Source: Pseudomonas sp. Q2-TVG4-2
GTDB taxonomy: Bacteria > Pseudomonadota > Gammaproteobacteria > Pseudomonadales > Pseudomonadaceae
Length of the DNA: 64,000 nt
NCBI RefSeq assembly: GCF_013620795.1
Contig: NZ_LGLW01000006.1
Location: 1-64,000, forward strand
Direction: 5' to 3'
The notes beneath the pieces are model-generated. The model saw only the letters and a list, made by a program, of their open reading frames with translations, was not told the DNA's origin and did no database searches. Both the position numbers and the translations under genes were made by a program. This document shows positions 9,371 through 18,325 of this stretch, piece by piece (position 1 is the first letter of the stretch; every line of letters starts with the position of its first letter).

Positions 9371-10534
9371 ATGCATCCGTTCAGCTTTGCCACAACCGCT
9401 CAATTGATTTGCGAGCCCGGCTCTTCGCGCCGCTTGGCCAGCCTTTGCAAAGAGCGTGGGGCGCGCTCGGTATTGATCGTCACGGATCCTGGCATCACCC
9501 GTTTTGGCCTGCTCAACGAGGTGTTGCCGGGGTTCGAGGCCGATGGCCTGCACGTTGTCGTCTACGATCAGGTGGTGGCCGACCCGCCGGAAAACATCGT
9601 CCTGGCCGCGGTGGAACGGGGGAAATCGGTCCAGGCGGACCTCGTCATCGGCTTCGGCGGCGGCAGCTCGATGGACGTTGCCAAGCTGGTCGCGTTGCTG
9701 GCGCATCCGGCCTGCGCACAATCGCTGCAGGATATCTATGGCGTCGGTAATGCCAAGGGGCAGCGCTTGCCACTGATCCAGGTGCCGACCACCGCCGGCA
9801 CGGGATCGGAAGTCACGCAGATCGCCATCATCACCACTGGCGAAACCACCAAGATGGGTGTGGTCTCGCCGCTATTGCTGCCGGACCTGGCGCTGCTGGA
9901 TGCCGATCTCACCCTCGGCTTGCCGCCAGCGGTCACCGCGGCCACCGGCATCGATGCCATGGTGCATGCGATTGAGGCCTACACCAGTGCGCTCAAGAAA
10001 AACCCCATGTCCGACTTGCTGGCCCGTGAAGCCCTGCGCCTGTTGGCCGGCAATCTCGACGAGGCGGTGCACAACGGGCAGAACCGCGAGGCGCGTCAGG
10101 CTATGCTGCTCGGCGCTTGCCTGGCCGGTCAGGCTTTTGCCAACGCGCCAGTGGCTGCAGTGCATGCACTGGCTTATCCGCTGGGCGGCAACTTCCATAT
10201 CCCGCATGGGCTGTCCAACGCGCTGGTGCTGCCGCAGGTGCTGCGTTTCAACGTCAGCGCGGCGACCTCGCATTACGGCGAGCTGGCGCCCATCATCCTT
10301 GGCGACCGGCTGCGCAAGGACGATCCCTCGACCTATGCCGAGCAGTTGATCGAAGAGTTCGAGCAAATGAGCGCCCGTGTCGGCTTGCCGACCCGTCTGC
10401 GGGATGCCGGAGTGCCCGAGGCGATGCTGCCGCAGCTGGCCAAGGAGGCCATGCAGCAGCAGCGCCTGTTAGTAAACAACCCGCGCGAAGTCACCGAGGC
10501 CGATGCCTTGGCGATCTACCAGGCGGCGTATTGA
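9371..10534 (+). CDS. Iron-containing (group III) alcohol dehydrogenase
   Basis: A 387-residue NAD(P)-dependent alcohol/aldehyde oxidoreductase. GGGSSMDVAK (residues 96-105) binds the dinucleotide; HAIEAYTS and the HALAYPLGGNFHIPHG segment carry the histidines that, with an upstream Asp, bind the divalent metal. I start at the ATG directly after AGGAGG (9361-9366); the frame extends upstream into the intergenic repeat region, which is not plausible protein. It follows the acyl-CoA dehydrogenase and precedes the thioesterase by 36 bases, suggesting turnover of an alcohol or hydroxy-acid intermediate in the same pathway. Exact substrate unknown. Confidence 0.92.
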   Translation: MHPFSFATTAQLICEPGSSRRLASLCKERGARSVLIVTDPGITRFGLLNEVLPGFEADGLHVVVYDQVVADPPENIVLAAVERGKSVQADLVIGFGGGSSMDVAKLVALLAHPACAQSLQDIYGVGNAKGQRLPLIQVPTTAGTGSEVTQIAIITTGETTKMGVVSPLLLPDLALLDADLTLGLPPAVTAATGIDAMVHAIEAYTSALKKNPMSDLLAREALRLLAGNLDEAVHNGQNREARQAMLLGACLAGQAFANAPVAAVHALAYPLGGNFHIPHGLSNALVLPQVLRFNVSAATSHYGELAPIILGDRLRKDDPSTYAEQLIEEFEQMSARVGLPTRLRDAGVPEAMLPQLAKEAMQQQRLLVNNPREVTEADALAIYQAAY

Positions 10535-10570
10535 GCATCACTACAATTAGGAATTCGGAGTAAGCCCTCG

Positions 10571-11008
<438 letters not shown>

Positions 11009-11127
11009 CGACGTTCTGAGAGGGCGGCGCTCCGATACCGGCAAGCGTCGCCGGTGCTTATCAGCGTTGCTTGAAAGCGCCGGCTGCCCTTCGTCGCCAG
11101 GAGGGCCGCTTGAGCCCAGCGGTGGCT

Positions 11128-11607
11128 TTAGTGGTGATGCTTGTGTTTGTGCTTGTTCTTGTAATGCCCCTTGCCCTTTCCGGGGTGGCCGTGGCGATAA
11201 TCGCGACGGTAACGATCATCCCGATCGTAACCATCACGGCGATAGCCATCGTCATCGCCATACTCATTACCGATCGCACCGCCGGCACCGCCACCCACAG
11301 CGGCGCCGATCAAACCGCCCGTGCTGCCGCCGACCTGCTGACCGATGACGTTGCCGCCCGCGGCGCCCAGGCCGCCGCCAATGGCCGCCTCGGTGCGGCT
11401 GCGCTTGTCGGCACCGACCATTCCGCCGGCTGCGCCGCCGACACCGGCACCGATGGTTGCGCCGGTCGATCCGCCGAGATGCTCACCGACGACCGTACCC
11501 AGGGCGCCACCCAGCGCGCCACCCACGGCGGCTTCAGTGTTGCCCGCCAGGGCGAAACCGCCGCTGGTCAGGCCAAGGGAGAGGATGAGCAACTGCAGTG
11601 ACTTCAT
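11128..11607 (-). CDS. Exported glycine-zipper protein with His/Lys-rich tail
   Basis: A small envelope protein of 159 residues. Residues 1-21 (MKSLQLLILSLGLTSGGFALA) form a signal peptide; residues 25-115 contain successive glycine-zipper repeats such as GGALGGALGTVVG and GAGVGGAAGG, which pack as membrane-associated helices; the rest is Asp/Arg/Tyr-rich and ends in alternating Lys/His. I start at the ATG of the signal peptide although the frame is open far upstream (it shadows the next gene). Function unknown; similar proteins are linked to envelope stress. The His-rich tail could bind metal, but that is inference. Confidence 0.82.
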   Translation of the reverse strand: MKSLQLLILSLGLTSGGFALAGNTEAAVGGALGGALGTVVGEHLGGSTGATIGAGVGGAAGGMVGADKRSRTEAAIGGGLGAAGGNVIGQQVGGSTGGLIGAAVGGGAGGAIGNEYGDDDGYRRDGYDRDDRYRRDYRHGHPGKGKGHYKNKHKHKHHH

Positions 11608-11753
11608 GGACACCTCGATGACGGAGCCGCTGTGCGGCGAGAATTGCGCCATAGACCGGTGGCGTCCGCGCCGGGTTCCCGCTTCGGTTATCCGCCTTTT
11701 CAGGATTGGGATGCGGCTCACGTTTTGTTGCCCCAGCTGAATAAGAGGACGGC

Positions 11754-12842
11754 TCAAATCAGGCTTTCGCGGCTCCATTGCTCCAGCGCCTGAGTCAACG
11801 GTAGCACCTCGCCGGGCCGGCTCAGGGCGTAACCCGGCAGGCGGCCGATGCGCGCCTGGAACTCCGGGTTCTGCAGCACGCGCAGCAGCGCGGCCATGGC
11901 CGGCAGGTCGAGGCTGTCCTCGCGGCACAACAGACAATAGTGCTCGCGGGCCATTGGGATGAAGTCGAGGCCGAACTGGCGCGCCGCCGCCTCGACGCCG
12001 AAGCCGACGTCGGCCATGCCGCTGGCGACGTAGGCGGCCACTGCGGCATGGGTGAATTCCTCGTTGTGAAAGCCCTTGATCGCCGTGCTGTCGAGCTCGT
12101 CGCGGCGCAACAGGTCCTCGAGCAGCATGCGTGTCCCCGAGCCCGGCTCGCGGTTGACGAAGCGCAGCTCGCCACGCGCCAGGTCCGCCAGGCCCTCGAC
12201 GCCGAGTGGATTGCCGGGGGCGAGCATCAACCCCTGGGTGCGCACGACGAAGGTGATCACACGTTGGTCGGGGCGCAGCCAAGGCTGGATGCGGTTGATG
12301 CTCAGGGCGCCGAGCGGTCCGGCAGGCACGTGCACGCCGGCCACCTCGCAGTCGTGGCGATGCAAGGCGACCATCGCCTCGCTGCCGCTGCGAAACTGCA
12401 CCTCCCACTGCCAGCTTGGGTCGCGTTCCAGCCACTCGCGCAGCGCCGCCACGGCAAAACCATGGCTGGCGTGGATACGTAGGCCGGGGTTGCTGGCCTG
12501 CAGTACCCGGTTCAGTTCCAGTTCCAGTTCGCTGGCCAGGTTATCCAGCTGCGGCGACAGTCGCGCACGGATACGCTGATCGGCCCATAGAAGCTTTTCC
12601 CCCAGCGGCGCCAGGCGTGCCCCCTTGCCGCGTGCCAGCTCTATCAGCGGACTGCCGAAAAACGCCTGCCATTTACCCAGCAAATTCCAGGCATGGCGAT
12701 ATGAATAGCCGACGCGGGCGGCGGCCTCGGTCAGCTTGCCGGTGTCGTGCACGGCCTGCAGCAGCTCAAGGCCTTGGGGATCGAGGCTGTTGCCGTCGGG
12801 CTGATGAAAACGCCAGCGTGGTTGGATATCGATGCGGATCAT
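11754..12842 (-). CDS. FdsR-type regulator: ModE-like HTH plus substrate-binding domain
   Basis: A 362-residue regulator with an N-terminal ModE/LysR-like winged helix (GLELLQAVHDTGKLTEAAARVGYSYRHAWNLL, residues 25-60) and a C-terminal periplasmic-binding-protein-like domain (about 115-350). Proteins of this design usually sense molybdate, tungstate or a related small anion. It is divergent from fdsG, so it most likely controls the formate dehydrogenase operon in response to formate or metal supply. The shared 200-base control region has direct and inverted repeats suited to its binding. The link to fds rests on position; the ligand is not visible. Confidence 0.85.
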   Translation of the reverse strand: MIRIDIQPRWRFHQPDGNSLDPQGLELLQAVHDTGKLTEAAARVGYSYRHAWNLLGKWQAFFGSPLIELARGKGARLAPLGEKLLWADQRIRARLSPQLDNLASELELELNRVLQASNPGLRIHASHGFAVAALREWLERDPSWQWEVQFRSGSEAMVALHRHDCEVAGVHVPAGPLGALSINRIQPWLRPDQRVITFVVRTQGLMLAPGNPLGVEGLADLARGELRFVNREPGSGTRMLLEDLLRRDELDSTAIKGFHNEEFTHAAVAAYVASGMADVGFGVEAAARQFGLDFIPMAREHYCLLCREDSLDLPAMAALLRVLQNPEFQARIGRLPGYALSRPGEVLPLTQALEQWSRESLI

Positions 12843-12853
12843 ATGTTCATGAC

Positions 12854-12939
12854 TTCATATTTGCGGGGCTAATTACCCATGCTAGTGTGCCGCACATGGA
12901 CGCTTTGCGGACTAGCATAAGAACTCTAATTCATATTTG
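12854..12939. promoter_or_regulatory. Repeat-rich control region between fdsR-type gene and fdsG
   Basis: TTCATATTTG occurs at 12854-12863 and again at 12930-12939, a perfect 10-base direct repeat 76 bases apart. Between them ATGCTAGT (12879-12886) and ACTAGCAT (12911-12918) form a perfect 8-base inverted repeat with a 24-base spacer. These are candidate operators of the divergent regulator. Confidence 0.6.
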
Positions 12940-12970
12940 GCGAACCCCCTCATCGGGCTCAGCCTGGGAT

Positions 12971-13038
12971 AAGCGCCCATCAGCCGTGATGGGTGGCGCT
13001 TGTCTCCCGACAGTACCGGTTTTAGCCGCCGGCTGGAG
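12971..13038 (+). promoter_or_regulatory. Structured fdsG leader able to mask the ribosome site
   Basis: Two adjacent hairpins lie just before fdsG. The first pairs AAGCGCC with GGCGCTT and CATCA with TGATG around a GCCG loop. The second pairs CTC, CAG and CCGG (13004-13019) with CCGG, CTG and GAG (13029-13038). The last element is the GGAG ribosome site, 8 bases before the ATG, so folding would lower translation. It does not clearly match the molybdenum-cofactor riboswitch as I remember it; a ligand is not implied. Confidence 0.45.
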
Positions 13039-13046
13039 CATAGAAC

Positions 13047-13541
13047 ATGGCCATTCTTCCCCAGCGCTTCGCCCCCGAGCAGTGCCAGGCCGTCGCCCGC
13101 GAGGTGCTGGCCGCCCACCGCGGCCAGCCAGGCGCCCTGTTACCCATCCTCCACGATATCCAGGACCGCCTCGGCGCGGTACCACCGGAGCTGTTGCCGC
13201 TGATCGCCGAGGATCTCAGCCTGTCACGCGCCGAGGTGCACGGGGTGGTCAGCTTCTACCACGACTTCCGCGCCACGCCGCCAGGGCGCCAGGTGCTCAA
13301 GCTGTGCCAGGCCGAGGCCTGCCGGTCAATGGGGGTCAAGGCATTGACCGCCGAGCTCGAGGAGAAGCTGGCCCTGCAGCTCGGCGAGACCCGCGAGGAC
13401 GGTAGCCTGAGCTTCGAGGCGGTGTACTGCCTGGGCAACTGCGCCTGCGCGCCGAGCGCCATGCTCGATGGCGAGGTGCATGGCCGTGTCAATGCCGAGA
13501 GCCTGCTGGAGTTGCTGGCTGAACAGGAGGTGCGCGCATGA
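13047..13541 (+). CDS. NAD-dependent formate dehydrogenase gamma subunit
   Basis: The thioredoxin-like [2Fe-2S] subunit, homologous to NuoE of complex I, which relays electrons within the soluble formate dehydrogenase complex. The 164-residue protein carries the four expected cluster cysteines: Cys87 and Cys92 (LCQAEAC) and Cys128 and Cys132 (CLGNC). It is first in the fds operon; its stop overlaps the next start (ATGA). Confidence 0.95.
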   Translation: MAILPQRFAPEQCQAVAREVLAAHRGQPGALLPILHDIQDRLGAVPPELLPLIAEDLSLSRAEVHGVVSFYHDFRATPPGRQVLKLCQAEACRSMGVKALTAELEEKLALQLGETREDGSLSFEAVYCLGNCACAPSAMLDGEVHGRVNAESLLELLAEQEVRA

Positions 13542-15109
13542 GCGAGCCTATTACCGTCTATGTGCCGCGTGATGTCACCGCGCTCAGTCTGGGCGCCGAC
13601 AAAGTGGCTCAGGCCATCGCTGCCGAGGCCGCGGCCCGTGGCATCGAACTGAAACTGGTGCGCAACGGCTCGCGCGGGATGTTCTGGCTCGAGCCGCTGG
13701 TCGAGGTCGCCACCGCGGCCGGTCGCGTCGCCTACGGCCCGGTCAAGGCCAAGGATGTCCCCGGGCTGTTCGATGCCGGCTTTCTGGCCGGCGACAAGCA
13801 TGCGCTGGGCCAGGGGCTGACCGAGGAGATCGATTACCTCAAGCGTCAGGAGCGCCTGACCTTCGCCCGAGTAGGCATCACCGATCCGCTGTCGCTGGAT
13901 GACTACATCGCCCACGACGGCTACCGCGGTCTCAAACGTGCCTTGGACATGACGCCCGAGGCCATCGTCGCCGAAGTCACCGAATCGGGCCTGCGTGGTC
14001 GCGGTGGCGCAGCCTTCCCCACCGGTATCAAGTGGCGCACCGTGCTCGGCTGCCCGGCGGCGCAAAAGTACATCGTCTGCAACGCCGACGAGGGCGACTC
14101 GGGCACCTTCTCCGATCGCATGGTGATGGAAGACGACCCCTATGTGCTGATCGAGGGCATGACCATCGCCGGCCTGGCCGTCGGCGCGACCATGGGCTAC
14201 ATCTACCTGCGATCGGAATACCCGCACGCCGAGGCCGCGCTCAAGGCGGCGATCGTCAGGGCCTATGCCGACGGCTACCTGGGCGACGATGTGCTCGGCA
14301 GCGGCAAGGCCTTTCACCTGGAGCTGCGCCGCGGCGCAGGCGCCTATATCTGTGGCGAGGAAACCGCGCTGCTGGAGAGCGTCGAAGGCAAGCGCGGGAC
14401 CGTGCGGCCGAAGCCGCCGTTGCCAGCCATCGAAGGGCTGTTCGGGATGCCGACGGTGATCAACAACGTGATCTCCCTGGCCTCGGTGCCGATCATCCTC
14501 GACAAGGGCGGCGCCTATTACAAGGATTACGGCATGGGTCGCTCACTCGGCACCTTGCCGATCCAGCTGACCGGTAACATCGCCCGCGGTGGCCTGATCG
14601 AGAAGGCCTTCGGCATCACCCTGCGCGAACTGCTCTATGAGTACGGTGGCGGTTCGGCCAGTGGCCGGCCGATCCGCGCGGTGCAGGTCGGCGGCCCACT
14701 GGGTGCCTACCTGCCCGAATCGCAATTCGATACGCCGCTGGACTACGAGGCCTTCGCCGCTCTCGGCGCGGTGCTCGGTCACGGTGGCATCGTGGTATTC
14801 GACGATACGGTCGACCTGGCTGACATGGCGCGCTATGCCATGGAGTTCTGCGCTATCGAGTCCTGCGGCAAGTGCACGCCCTGCCGGATCGGCTCGACCC
14901 GTGGCGAGGAGCTGCTCGAGCAGATCATCGTAGCCCGTTCCGAAGGCCCGCAGCCGGGGCGTATCGAGTTGCTCAAGAGTCTCTGCGACACCATGCTCGG
15001 CGCGTCGCTCTGTGCCCTCGGCGGGATGACTCCCTACCCGGTGCTGAGCGCTATCAACCACTTTCCTGAGGACTTCGGGGTGTCGCCAGACATCACCGAA
15101 GCCCGCTGA
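13538..15109 (+). CDS. NAD-dependent formate dehydrogenase beta subunit
   Basis: The NuoF-like diaphorase subunit that carries FMN and a [4Fe-4S] cluster and reduces NAD+. In 523 residues it fuses a short N-terminal thioredoxin-like domain to the NuoF core. GRGGAAFPTGIKW and GAGAYICGEETALLES are the NADH/FMN-binding motifs; ESCGKCTPCRIG gives Cys443, Cys446 and Cys449, with Cys492 as fourth ligand. It overlaps fdsG by four bases and precedes fdsA by 15, so subunits are co-translated. Confidence 0.96.
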   Translation: MSEPITVYVPRDVTALSLGADKVAQAIAAEAAARGIELKLVRNGSRGMFWLEPLVEVATAAGRVAYGPVKAKDVPGLFDAGFLAGDKHALGQGLTEEIDYLKRQERLTFARVGITDPLSLDDYIAHDGYRGLKRALDMTPEAIVAEVTESGLRGRGGAAFPTGIKWRTVLGCPAAQKYIVCNADEGDSGTFSDRMVMEDDPYVLIEGMTIAGLAVGATMGYIYLRSEYPHAEAALKAAIVRAYADGYLGDDVLGSGKAFHLELRRGAGAYICGEETALLESVEGKRGTVRPKPPLPAIEGLFGMPTVINNVISLASVPIILDKGGAYYKDYGMGRSLGTLPIQLTGNIARGGLIEKAFGITLRELLYEYGGGSASGRPIRAVQVGGPLGAYLPESQFDTPLDYEAFAALGAVLGHGGIVVFDDTVDLADMARYAMEFCAIESCGKCTPCRIGSTRGEELLEQIIVARSEGPQPGRIELLKSLCDTMLGASLCALGGMTPYPVLSAINHFPEDFGVSPDITEAR

Positions 15110-15124
15110 TCCGGAGGCGTTCGC

Positions 15125-17968
15125 ATGGCCCTGTATCGTGAACTCGACTATGGCACTCCCGCCCGCACCGGCGCGCCGGTAACGGTGGAAATCGACGGCA
15201 CCGCCATCACTGTGCCGGCTGGCACCTCGGTGATGCGCGCCGCGCAAGAGGCCGGCATCTCCGTGCCCAAGCTGTGCGCCAGCGACAGCCTGGAGCCATT
15301 CGGCTCGTGCCGCCTGTGTACTGTGGAAATCGAGGGCCGCCGCGGTTATCCGGCGTCCTGCACCACTCCTGTGGAGGCGGGCATGAAGGTGCGCACGCAG
15401 AGCCCGAAGCTCGCCGAACTGCGTCGTGGCACCATGGAGTTATACATCTCCGACCATCCGCTGGACTGCCTGACCTGCTCGGCCAATGGCAATTGCGAGC
15501 TGCAGGACATGGCTGGCGTGGTCGGCTTGCGCGAGGTGCGCTACGACCCGGTGAAGACTCACCTGGCCGAGGCCAAGGATGAATCCAACCCCTATTTCAC
15601 CTACGACCCATCCAAGTGCATCGTCTGCAACCGCTGCGTGCGCGCTTGCGAAGAGGTGCAGGGCACTTTCGCCCTGACCATCGACGGTCGCGGCTTCGAC
15701 TCGCGCGTAGCAGCCAGCCAGGACGAGAGCTTCATCGATTCGGAGTGCGTGTCCTGTGGCGCCTGCGTGAATGCCTGCCCGACCGCCACTCTGACCGAGA
15801 AGTCGCTGATCGAGATGGGCCAGGCCGAGCGCAGCGTGACCACCACCTGCGCCTATTGCGGCGTCGGTTGCTCGTTCAAGGCTGAGGTCAAAGGCAATGA
15901 AGTGGTGCGCATGGTGCCGAACAAGAATGGCCATGCCAACCACGGCCATGCCTGTGTCAAGGGCCGTTTCGCCTGGGGGTACGCCACTCACCCGGACCGC
16001 ATCAAGACCCCGATGATCCGCGACAGCATCCACGAAGCCTGGCGTCCGGTGAGTTGGGATGAGGCGATCGGCTATGCCGCCAAGCGCTTCAAGGAGATCC
16101 AGGCTCAGTACGGCCGCAATGCGGTCGGCGGGCTGACCTCCTCGCGCTGCACCAACGAGGAAACCTATCTGGTGCAGAAGCTGGTGCGCGCCGCCTTCGG
16201 CAACAATAACGTCGACACCTGCGCGCGGGTCTGCCACTCACCTACTGGCTATGGTCTCAAGGTCACCCTTGGCGAGTCGGCAGGCACCCAGGACTTCGAT
16301 TCGGTGCTGGCCGCCGACGTGGTGCTGGTGATCGGCGCCAACCCCACCGACGGCCACCCGGTGTTCGGCTCGCATCTCAAGCGCCGCCTGCGCGAAGGCG
16401 CCCGGCTGATCGTCGCCGACCCGCGCGGTATCGACCTGGTTCGCAGCCCGCACATCAAGGCCGAGCACCATCTGCAACTGCGCCCGGGCAGCAACGTCGC
16501 CCTGCTCAACAGCCTGGCCCACGTGATCGTCACGGACGGGCTGGTCGACGAGACCTTCGTCGCCGAACGTTGCGAAACCGAGGCATTCGAGCAATGGCGC
16601 GCGTTCGTCGGCGAACAGCGCAACAGCCCCGAGGCCATGCAGGAGCTGACCGGCGTGCCGGCCGCCGAGGTGCGCGCTGCCGCCCGCTTGTATGCCACCG
16701 GCGGCAACGCCGCGATTTACTACGGTTTGGGCGTGACCGAGCACAGTCAGGGCTCCTCCACCGTGATGGCGATCGCCAACCTGGCCATGGCGACCGGCAA
16801 TATCGGTCGTCCGGGCGTCGGAGTGAACCCGTTGCGCGGGCAGAACAACGTGCAGGGCTCGTGCGACATGGGCTCCTTTCCCCACGAGCTGCCGGGCTAC
16901 CGTCACGTCTCCGATCCGGTGGCGCGGCCGCAGTTCGAGGAAGCCTGGGGCGTCAAGCTGCTCGACGAGCCGGGTCTGCGTATTCCCAACATGCTCGCCG
17001 CAGCGCATGCCGGCACTTTCAAGGGCATCTACATCCAGGGCGAGGATCCGGCGCAGTCTGACCCCGATACCCAGCACGTCACCGATGCGCTCAAGGCCAT
17101 GGAATGCGTGGTAATACAGGACCTGTTCCTCAACGAAACCGCCAAGTACGCCCACGTATTCCTGCCTGGCGCCTCCTTCCTTGAGAAGAACGGCACCTTT
17201 ACCAACGCCGAGCGTCGGATCTCGCCAGTGCGCAAGGTGATGCCGGCGCTGGCTGGCAAGGAGGACTGGGAAGTGACGGTGGCACTGTCCAATGCGCTCG
17301 GCTATCCGATGAACTACAGCCATCCGTCGCAAATTATGGACGAGATTGCCCGGCTTACTCCGACTTTCACTGGGGTCAGCTACGCCAAGCTCGAGCGCAT
17401 GGGCAGCATTCAGTGGCCATGCAACGACGAGGCGCCAGAAGGCACGCCGATCATGCATGAGAAGCAGTTCGTGCGCGGCAAGGGCCGCTTCATGATTACG
17501 GAGTACATTGCCACGGAAGAGCGCACCTCACGCAAGCGCCCTCTGGTGCTGACTACCGGGCGCATACTCTCGCAGTACAACGTGGGAGCCCAGACCCGGC
17601 GCACCGCGAACGGCGCTTGGCACTCCGAAGACATACTCGAGCTGCACCCTGTGGATGCCGAGGACCGGGGTATCAAAGATGGCGACTGGGTCGGCATCAA
17701 CAGCCGCGCCGGCGAGACGGTACTGCGAGCCAAGGTCACCGAGCGCATGCAGCCGGGCGTGGTGTACACCACCTTCCACCATCCTGAGTCCGGCGCCAAC
17801 GTGATCACCACCGACAACTCGGACTGGGCCACCAACTGTCCGGAGTACAAAGTCACCGCGGTGCAGGTCCACAAGGTCGAGGTGGCCTCGCAGTGGCAGC
17901 AGGAGTTCGAAGCTTTTACTCGGGAGCAAGTGGAGTTCCTGCCGCGGATCCAGGTTACTCAGCTGTGA
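15125..17968 (+). CDS. NAD-dependent formate dehydrogenase catalytic alpha subunit
   Basis: Oxidises formate to CO2 at a bis-MGD molybdenum or tungsten centre. Of 947 residues, the first 230 resemble NuoG: [2Fe-2S] Cys51/62/65/79, a His111/Cys115/Cys118/Cys124 cluster, and two ferredoxin-type sets beginning at Cys165 and Cys208. Cys242, Cys245, Cys249 and Cys277 hold the cluster next to the cofactor. The active site is ARVCHSPT with Cys370, so this is a cysteine rather than a selenocysteine enzyme. The C-terminal molydopterin dinucleotide domain is intact. GGAGG precedes the ATG. Together with fdsG and fdsB it forms a soluble cytoplasmic NAD-reducing complex. Confidence 0.97.
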   Translation: MALYRELDYGTPARTGAPVTVEIDGTAITVPAGTSVMRAAQEAGISVPKLCASDSLEPFGSCRLCTVEIEGRRGYPASCTTPVEAGMKVRTQSPKLAELRRGTMELYISDHPLDCLTCSANGNCELQDMAGVVGLREVRYDPVKTHLAEAKDESNPYFTYDPSKCIVCNRCVRACEEVQGTFALTIDGRGFDSRVAASQDESFIDSECVSCGACVNACPTATLTEKSLIEMGQAERSVTTTCAYCGVGCSFKAEVKGNEVVRMVPNKNGHANHGHACVKGRFAWGYATHPDRIKTPMIRDSIHEAWRPVSWDEAIGYAAKRFKEIQAQYGRNAVGGLTSSRCTNEETYLVQKLVRAAFGNNNVDTCARVCHSPTGYGLKVTLGESAGTQDFDSVLAADVVLVIGANPTDGHPVFGSHLKRRLREGARLIVADPRGIDLVRSPHIKAEHHLQLRPGSNVALLNSLAHVIVTDGLVDETFVAERCETEAFEQWRAFVGEQRNSPEAMQELTGVPAAEVRAAARLYATGGNAAIYYGLGVTEHSQGSSTVMAIANLAMATGNIGRPGVGVNPLRGQNNVQGSCDMGSFPHELPGYRHVSDPVARPQFEEAWGVKLLDEPGLRIPNMLAAAHAGTFKGIYIQGEDPAQSDPDTQHVTDALKAMECVVIQDLFLNETAKYAHVFLPGASFLEKNGTFTNAERRISPVRKVMPALAGKEDWEVTVALSNALGYPMNYSHPSQIMDEIARLTPTFTGVSYAKLERMGSIQWPCNDEAPEGTPIMHEKQFVRGKGRFMITEYIATEERTSRKRPLVLTTGRILSQYNVGAQTRRTANGAWHSEDILELHPVDAEDRGIKDGDWVGINSRAGETVLRAKVTERMQPGVVYTTFHHPESGANVITTDNSDWATNCPEYKVTAVQVHKVEVASQWQQEFEAFTREQVEFLPRIQVTQL

Positions 17969-18038
17969 AACCCGTCGGCGGGCCATTCAAGCTCGCCGAC
18001 CCACTTCCGCTTCATTTTCAGCGCATCGAGGTGTGCAG

Positions 18039-18284
18039 ATGGGCATGAATGCCACGCAACTGATCAAGATGGCCAACCAGATCGGCGCCTTCTTCGCCTC
18101 CCAGCCCGACCCCGTCCAGGCGGGCGCGGACTTTGCCCAGCATCTAAAACGTCAGTGGGACCCGCAGATGCGTACGGCGCTCTTCGCTCATCTGGATGCC
18201 AAGGCAGGCGAAGGGTTGAATCCATTCGTCCTGCATGCTTTGCGCGGGCTGCGTGAACAGATCGAACCGCAGGTACACGCCTGA
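18039..18284 (+). CDS. Formate dehydrogenase delta subunit
   Basis: A small 81-residue accessory subunit of the soluble NAD-linked formate dehydrogenase, needed for a stable active complex. The sequence ATQLIKMANQIGAFF and the HLKRQWDPQMR motif are characteristic. I start at the ATG of MGMNATQ, 7 bases after GAGG; a GTG six bases upstream overlaps that ribosome site. Here it precedes fdhD, whereas in well-studied fds operons the fdhD/fdsC gene comes first. Confidence 0.9.
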   Translation: MGMNATQLIKMANQIGAFFASQPDPVQAGADFAQHLKRQWDPQMRTALFAHLDAKAGEGLNPFVLHALRGLREQIEPQVHA

Positions 18285-18325
18285 GTCGAATATCCTTACA
18301 GCACGACTGCAAGGAAATCATCAAT

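Noticed and set aside
12971..13038. fdsG leader as a molybdenum-cofactor riboswitch
   Set aside because: The two hairpins do not show the conserved Moco core as I know it; kept only as a structured leader.
15125..17968. Selenocysteine at the formate dehydrogenase active site
   Set aside because: The active-site codon gives Cys370 and there is no in-frame TGA in the gene.
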